Shown one piece after another: positions 5,288-8,798 of a DNA stretch of 8,798 nucleotides. The notes beneath the pieces were generated by a model that did no database searches, was not told where the DNA came from, and was given only the letters and a program-made list of their open reading frames with translations. Location: contig CALKOE010000343.1 of the NCBI GenBank assembly GCA_938091985.1, positions 1 to 8,798 on the forward strand, written 5' to 3'. Source of the DNA: an uncultured Acidimicrobiales bacterium. Lineage in GTDB: Bacteria > Actinomycetota > Acidimicrobiia > Acidimicrobiales > Aldehydirespiratoraceae. Position 1 is the stretch's first letter, and the number at the start of each line of letters is the position of its first letter. The translations under genes were made by a program, and so were the position numbers.

Positions 5288-6283
5288 ATGACCGATATCC
5301 CGGCGGGTTGGTACACCGACCCGGAGGACAACGCCCAGCTGCGCTACTGGGACGGTTCCCAGTGGTCTGACCACAGGGCGCCGGCAGTCGCGCCCAGCGA
5401 TGTCGCCGGCGGCGACAGCATGGCAATCGTCACGGGAGCCGTCGCTTTGTGTCGGGACAACTGGGTGCAGCTGCTCATCATTGCTGCGCTCGGTGTGGCG
5501 ATCGCTGTGTCCGGCATCGTGCTTGGCGTCATCGGGCTCTCGACATCGCTCGATCCTGGCCTTTGGGACATCATCACGACAGTCACCGACTCGAACTACA
5601 ACCCCGAATTCGATCCCGTCGATCGAGCCTTCGAAGACTCGATCATGTGGGAGTGGAACGTCGGCGTTGTGCTGCTCGTCATCAGTGCGCTCCTCCTCTT
5701 CGGCGGCATGTACGGCAGCCTCGCCGCCGCCACGCTGCTACTCGCCTCGGCTCGTGCCGGACAGCCGCGGGGCGCGGTCTCGTGCCTCGGCATGGTGCTG
5801 CGCCGGGCTCCTCGCTGGATCGCCATCGCGATCCTCTGGAGTCTCGTCGCCACGGTCCTCGGCGGGATTCTCGTCGGCCTCTACGTGCTGACCGTGCTCG
5901 CCGCGCAGCCGCTGCTGTTCCTACTGATCCCCGCCACGATCGCGTTGGCGATCTTCGGCTGGCCCTTCCTTCAGCTCTCTGGCGTTGCGCTCATCCTCGC
6001 GCCCCGTGGAACGCCCCCGTTCCGTCACGTCATCTCGCTCGTGACTGCCAACTGGGGTGGCATCGCCTTGCGCAGCCTGATCATCAACATCTCGGTCTTC
6101 GTGTTCAACTTCGCATCGAACATCATCGGGATCATCCCGATCGTCGGCATCCTCGTCGTGCTCGTCGCCGGCGTCGCTATCTACGCCTACCAGGTGGCTG
6201 CCTCGGTCTTGCTCTACGAGTACGCCGGCGGTGAGGTCGACCCGGAAATCCTCGAGCCGGTCACCGCCCAGCCTGTGGTCTGA
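5288..6283 (+). CDS. DUF2510 domain protein with about six membrane helices
   Basis: Residues 5-32 (PAGWYTDPEDNAQLRYWDG, then SQWSDHRAP) are a classic DUF2510 motif, a short Trp-rich segment common at the N-termini of actinobacterial membrane proteins. After a linker come hydrophobic stretches at about 60-84, 124-152, 176-204, 206-238, 258-280 and 282-310, so about six membrane helices. A soluble loop at 85-122 is rich in Asp and Asn, and the C-terminus is acidic (EYAGGEVDPEILEPV). The layout resembles YciC/DUF4013-like or glycerophosphodiester phosphodiesterase membrane-domain proteins, but no catalytic residues are seen. The ATG has no SD and follows a TANNNT box by 7 nt. It stands alone on its strand and ends 11 nt from the convergent dehydratase gene. 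Function unknown. Confidence 0.88.
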   Translation: MTDIPAGWYTDPEDNAQLRYWDGSQWSDHRAPAVAPSDVAGGDSMAIVTGAVALCRDNWVQLLIIAALGVAIAVSGIVLGVIGLSTSLDPGLWDIITTVTDSNYNPEFDPVDRAFEDSIMWEWNVGVVLLVISALLLFGGMYGSLAAATLLLASARAGQPRGAVSCLGMVLRRAPRWIAIAILWSLVATVLGGILVGLYVLTVLAAQPLLFLLIPATIALAIFGWPFLQLSGVALILAPRGTPPFRHVISLVTANWGGIALRSLIINISVFVFNFASNIIGIIPIVGILVVLVAGVAIYAYQVAASVLLYEYAGGEVDPEILEPVTAQPVV

Positions 6284-6299
6284 CGACGGTCGTTTCAGA
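6279..6299. repeat. Short inverted repeat spanning two convergent stop codons
   Basis: TCTGA (6279-6283) and TCAGA (6295-6299) are inverted repeats. They carry the stop codon of the DUF2510 gene and that of the dehydratase gene. The 11-nt interior also has partial symmetry (CGA...TCG). The stem is only 5 bp and lacks a U-run, so it is at best a weak shared terminator. Confidence 0.3.
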
Positions 6300-6579
6300 C
6301 GAGACGGTCGACGCGCTCGATCCACGCACGGTCGTTGCTGGAGATGCCTCCGGCGTCGTGATCGGTGATCCTCACCTCGACCCGGTTGTAGACATTGCTC
6401 CATTCAGGGTGATGGAACTGCCGCTCAGCAACGAGCGCGACCTTGGTCATGAACCCGAAGGCCTCGGTGAAGTCTGCGAACTCGAAGTCTCGCCGCAGGC
6501 CGTCACCGTCTCTCGACCAGCCTGGGTGGGCAGCCAGCAGCTCGGTGATCTCGGCCTCGCTCAGCAGCGTGCCGGCCAT
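6295..6579 (-). CDS. Pterin-4a-carbinolamine dehydratase
   Basis: This 94-aa protein matches the length and signature of the PCD/DCoH family, which dehydrates 4a-hydroxytetrahydrobiopterin and so recycles the pterin cofactor of aromatic amino-acid hydroxylases. The signature is AERQFHHPEWSNVYNRVEV (51-69) followed by ITDHDAGGIS (71-80). The family pattern E-K-x2-H-H-P-x5-Y-x9-H-x8-D is met by Glu52, His56, His57, Pro58, Tyr64, His74 and Asp83, with Lys replaced by Arg53. The ATG at 6579 shares its first base with the upstream gene's stop (TGATG), implying coupled translation; a TTG one codon earlier is less likely. No hydroxylase gene is in view, so its physiological substrate here is open. 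It is the last gene of the minus-strand run. Confidence 0.93.
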   Translation of the reverse strand: MAGTLLSEAEITELLAAHPGWSRDGDGLRRDFEFADFTEAFGFMTKVALVAERQFHHPEWSNVYNRVEVRITDHDAGGISSNDRAWIERVDRLV

Positions 6580-7064
6580 CAACGGCCGTCGCGGTATCGA
6601 CGGCGGAGCCGTTCGGCGATGGTCTCGCCACTTCCCTGGTGGGGTTTGCCCTTGTTCTTCGCGGGCTTGTTCTTCGTGGGCTTGTTCTTCGCCGGCTTGG
6701 GCGACGAGTTCTTCCCGACCGCTCGCCGGAGGCGCCCACCCTGGCGCTTGCGTCGTTCGGCGTCGAGATCGGCCAGCGTTGCCGGCACGGCCTCGTTGAT
6801 GATGTCTTCAGCTGCATCAAGGAGTGCAGCGATGCTGGTGTCTTCGCCGAGGCTGTCGGGCTCCGGCGGCGTCTCGGGAGTCACGAGCGAACCGTGGGCC
6901 CAGTTCACGTCGGCCATCCGGCGGGTGTAGCTCGGACAGTCTTCGGGGCAGCGCCACGGCGCCTCGGGTGCGAGGTCGAGGTCGCACTTCCGTACGGTGT
7001 CGCCATTCGGATAACTCCGCGACTCGAAGTACTTGCAGTCCTGTCGCATCGGCATGGCCACCAT
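6579..7064 (-). CDS. Small Cys4 protein with a Lys-rich repeat tail
   Basis: This 161-aa protein is not a named family to me. The N-terminal part holds four cysteines, at 10, 27, 39 and 43 (DCKYFESR, RKCDLDLAPEAPWRCPEDCP), spaced C-x16-C-x11-C-x3-C, a plausible zinc or Fe-S site. The middle (about 70-108) is acidic and probably helical (SIAALLDAAEDIINEAV). The tail is strongly basic: a five-residue unit of the type KPAKN/KPTKN is repeated in 123-137, followed by ERLRRRYRDGR at the end. Such tails commonly bind nucleic acid or other polyanions. Starts at 7064, 7055 and 7049 are all ATG; MRQDCKYF at 7049 is the most compact choice, and I list the longest. It lies 34 nt after the Nudix gene and overlaps the dehydratase start by 1 nt. 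Confidence 0.82.
   Translation of the reverse strand: MVAMPMRQDCKYFESRSYPNGDTVRKCDLDLAPEAPWRCPEDCPSYTRRMADVNWAHGSLVTPETPPEPDSLGEDTSIAALLDAAEDIINEAVPATLADLDAERRKRQGGRLRRAVGKNSSPKPAKNKPTKNKPAKNKGKPHQGSGETIAERLRRRYRDGR
6652..6696. repeat. Three 15-bp tandem repeats inside the Lys-rich tail
   Basis: Three units of the form TTGTTCTTCGYSGGC lie end to end at 6652-6666, 6667-6681 and 6682-6696, differing at only two or three bases. On the minus strand they encode the KPAKN/KPTKN repeats. The unit is a multiple of three, so copy number could change by slippage without breaking the frame. Confidence 0.85.
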
Positions 7065-7098
7065 TGTGGCGCGGCCGGAGTCGATTCGGGTAGAGGGG

Positions 7099-7647
7099 TC
7101 AGTCGGCTGCGATGCCGGCGAGCTCCGAGAGCAGCCCCATCACGCTGAGCCCATCACCGAGCTCCCCGTCGCGGACCATGCCGGCGACGTCAGCCACCGG
7201 GACCCATTCGATCTTCACTGCTTCATCAGTGTCGGTCGGCTCGCCGATCTCGACGGCCTCGGTGGCCCGGACGACATGGAATCGCTGGTCCGTCGCGCCG
7301 TTGCTCGGATACCACGACATCACCGGCGCCGTCGGGCCCGGGGCCCAGCCGGTCTCTTCCACACATTCACGATGCGCCGCTTCTGCGACGGTCTCGCCCG
7401 GATCGATCCCACCGGCGGGTATCTCCCAGCCCCACGAGTCGGTGATGAAACGGTGGCGCCAGATCATCAACACGTGGGCATCGACGACGACGAGCGTCCC
7501 CACAGCCTCTGCCGGGAACCGCACCGCATGATGTTCGAATCGCAGTCCGGACGGCGTCTCGACGTCGACCAATGCCATCGACATCCAGTCGCTCTCGTAG
7601 ACAAAGCGTTGTGCGTGCTCCACCCAGCGGCCGGGTTCGACGCTCAT
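7099..7647 (-). CDS. Nudix hydrolase (ADP-ribose pyrophosphatase-like)
   Basis: This 182-aa protein holds a complete Nudix box at residues 79-101 (GGIDPGETVAEAAHREC, then VEETGW). The pattern G-x5-E-x7-R-E-U-x-E-E-x-G-U is fully met, with catalytic Glu94, Glu97 and Glu98 and Arg93. The stretch WRHRFITDSWGWEIPAGG just before it resembles ADP-ribose/nucleoside-diphosphate sugar pyrophosphatases, which hydrolyse the pyrophosphate bond with Mg. The ATG at 7647 is preceded by GAGG at a good distance in the 20-nt gap after the DUF1501 gene. A longer open frame reaching 7737 overlaps that gene and starts without support. The exact substrate cannot be read from the sequence. Confidence 0.93.
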   Translation of the reverse strand: MSVEPGRWVEHAQRFVYESDWMSMALVDVETPSGLRFEHHAVRFPAEAVGTLVVVDAHVLMIWRHRFITDSWGWEIPAGGIDPGETVAEAAHRECVEETGWAPGPTAPVMSWYPSNGATDQRFHVVRATEAVEIGEPTDTDEAVKIEWVPVADVAGMVRDGELGDGLSVMGLLSELAGIAAD

Positions 7648-7659
7648 GAGCTGACCTCG

Positions 7660-7678
7660 TGTCTCTCTCACGGAGACA
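7660..7678 (-). repeat. Small hairpin at the DUF1501 stop codon
   Basis: TGTCTC (7660-7665) and GAGACA (7673-7678) are exact inverted repeats with a 7-nt loop that holds the TGA stop. It lies directly before the SD of the Nudix gene. The stem is only 6 bp and is more likely to influence coupling than to end transcription. Confidence 0.3.
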
Positions 7679-8798
7679 GTAACAACCCCAGCGAGCGGTT
7701 CGGTAGCGCCAGCCGGGCGAAGACACCGCTTCTCCACGGTCGGAACCCGTGCGTCGCGACCGCATCGGCGAGGACCCGCCTGACGTCGATCGTGACCGGC
7801 CAGACATCGTCGTGTTCGACGGATGGGAGGTCACCGTGGACGCCACCGACCACACGATCACCGAAGACGAGCGCCACTCCCCCGCGTCCATGTTCTGTCC
7901 CGCCGCTGTCGTTCTCGTCGATGGCGCGGCCGAACTCGCTGACGACGACGACCGTGACCGGGTCGGCATCGAGCGATGACGAGCGGGTGGAAACGACATC
8001 GGCCCAGAAGGCCGCGAGAGAACGACCGAGCCGGTCAAGCTTGTGGGCCAACACGCCGGCTCGACCATCTCCTTGGTCGACGTGGGTGTCGTAGCCCAGC
8101 TGCTCGATCGCGACGATGCGCAGGCCGGCGTCGTGGCGGAGCATGTCGGCGGTCGACGCAAGCGCGCGACCGAGGCGGCCCTCCGGGTAGCCACGCGACA
8201 ACCGCTCAGCAGGCGACTCCCATTGATCATCTGACCAGCGAGACGTCGCGGACCTGGTCGCCGAGGGCGGCCCGACAGTTCCCGTGACGGCCTCGGCGGC
8301 AACGTCGCCCGCAACGACATGTCGGGCGCCGATCTTGACCGGCGGCGTCAAGGCTGCGTGATCGGGCAGGCCCTCGAACATCGGGTGAGGTCCGGCGCCG
8401 AATGACCACGTCGCGCTCGCGTCCATCCCTTCGAATCGAAGCAGACGAGTCGCCCACCCCTCGCGCTCGTGGCGCCCTCCCCGATGCAGGAAGTCGCGAG
8501 ACGGAAGGTGCATACTCTCGCCGCCCTCACCGTCGGGCACGCCGACGCCACCGATCATTGCCAACCGTTCGGATCCGCCTACGGCGTTGTAGACCGGCGC
8601 CATCGCCGGGTGAAGTCCGAGGCCCCGACCCAGATCGATGGCGCCGTAGCGCTCACCGGGGGCCGCAACCGCGAGGCCAGGACGGCGACGGAGATACGCC
8701 GGGTCGCTGTGGGGCACCAGCAAGCTGAGCCCGTCGGCACCTCCAACCAGATTCACGAACACGACCGTCCCGGACGGCTCGGCCACGCCGCGCCCGTG
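7668..8798 (-). CDS. DUF1501 family protein, open at the right edge
   Basis: The frame is open to the right edge. A GTG at 8786 could be the start, but four further codons upstream are also open, so the 5' end may be missing. From that GTG, 372 residues are seen. DUF1501 motifs appear in order: VFVNLVGGADGLSLLVPHSD (9-28), YDTHVDQ (232-238), VVVSEFGR (280-287) and SGGTEHGRGG (294-303), then a C-terminal ARLALPNRSLGLL. The family belongs to the alkaline phosphatase/sulfatase-like group. It is often exported by the Tat system and commonly lies beside a DUF1800 gene. No Tat signal is visible here, consistent with a missing N-terminus. The Nudix gene follows after 20 nt, suggesting one transcript. 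The enzymatic role is not established for the family. Confidence 0.88.
   Translation of the reverse strand, partial: HGRGVAEPSGTVVFVNLVGGADGLSLLVPHSDPAYLRRRPGLAVAAPGERYGAIDLGRGLGLHPAMAPVYNAVGGSERLAMIGGVGVPDGEGGESMHLPSRDFLHRGGRHEREGWATRLLRFEGMDASATWSFGAGPHPMFEGLPDHAALTPPVKIGARHVVAGDVAAEAVTGTVGPPSATRSATSRWSDDQWESPAERLSRGYPEGRLGRALASTADMLRHDAGLRIVAIEQLGYDTHVDQGDGRAGVLAHKLDRLGRSLAAFWADVVSTRSSSLDADPVTVVVVSEFGRAIDENDSGGTEHGRGGVALVFGDRVVGGVHGDLPSVEHDDVWPVTIDVRRVLADAVATHGFRPWRSGVFARLALPNRSLGLLLSP

Noticed and set aside
7648..7737. Longer start for the Nudix protein
   Set aside because: It would overlap the DUF1501 gene by 70 nt; the ATG at 7647 has a clear GAGG site.
7033..8094. Open plus-strand frame of 353 codons opposite the Nudix and DUF1501 genes
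   Set aside because: It crosses two well-supported minus-strand genes and shows no domain.
1..8798. tRNA, rRNA, CRISPR array, riboswitch or insertion sequence
   Set aside because: I saw no cloverleaf or rRNA sequence, no spaced direct repeats, no long untranslated leader that could hold a riboswitch, and no transposase or terminal repeats.

Overview
The window is GC-rich and tightly packed. It appears to be ordinary chromosome from a high-GC actinobacterium. The evidence is GC-rich third codon positions, a SufS-SufU pair, a DUF2510 membrane protein, a Phd/PIN toxin-antitoxin pair, and several start codons 6-7 nt downstream of TANNNT -10 boxes, as expected of leaderless mRNAs. The protein flavour suggests an Acidimicrobiia-like lineage (for example Ilumatobacter relatives), but that is an impression, not a measurement.

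Layout, left to right. (1) 1-372, minus: 5' part of an unknown protein with an N-terminal membrane anchor; it runs off the left edge. (2) 373-490: non-coding apart from the last codons of the next gene, with three inverted-repeat arms and a GC-rich hairpin. (3) 481-1596, minus: an acyl-CoA dehydrogenase-like protein lacking the usual catalytic Glu. (4) 1597-1666: a 70-nt divergent promoter region with two palindromes. (5) 1667-2747, plus: Phd-type antitoxin, PIN toxin and an unknown 127-aa protein, joined by two 4-nt stop/start overlaps. (6) 2839-4607, plus: sufS and sufU, for iron-sulfur cluster assembly, without sufBCD beside them. (7) 4601-5254, minus: a nine-cysteine protein whose end overlaps the end of sufU by 7 nt. 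(8) 5288-6283, plus: DUF2510 plus about six membrane segments, starting only 33 nt from the divergent cysteine-rich gene. (9) 6295-8798, minus: a compact run transcribed leftward, made of a DUF1501 protein (open at the right edge), a Nudix hydrolase, a Cys4/Lys-rich small protein and a pterin-4a-carbinolamine dehydratase.

Most genes are housekeeping or metabolic. I see no mobile element, CRISPR array, RNA gene or phage gene, and no clear new defence system. The best leads are small: the unknown third gene of the toxin-antitoxin operon, two pairs of closely packed divergent leaderless promoters, two uncharacterised cysteine-rich proteins (one beside the Fe-S assembly genes), an acidic insertion in SufU, and mutually exclusive hairpins at the end of the dehydrogenase gene.
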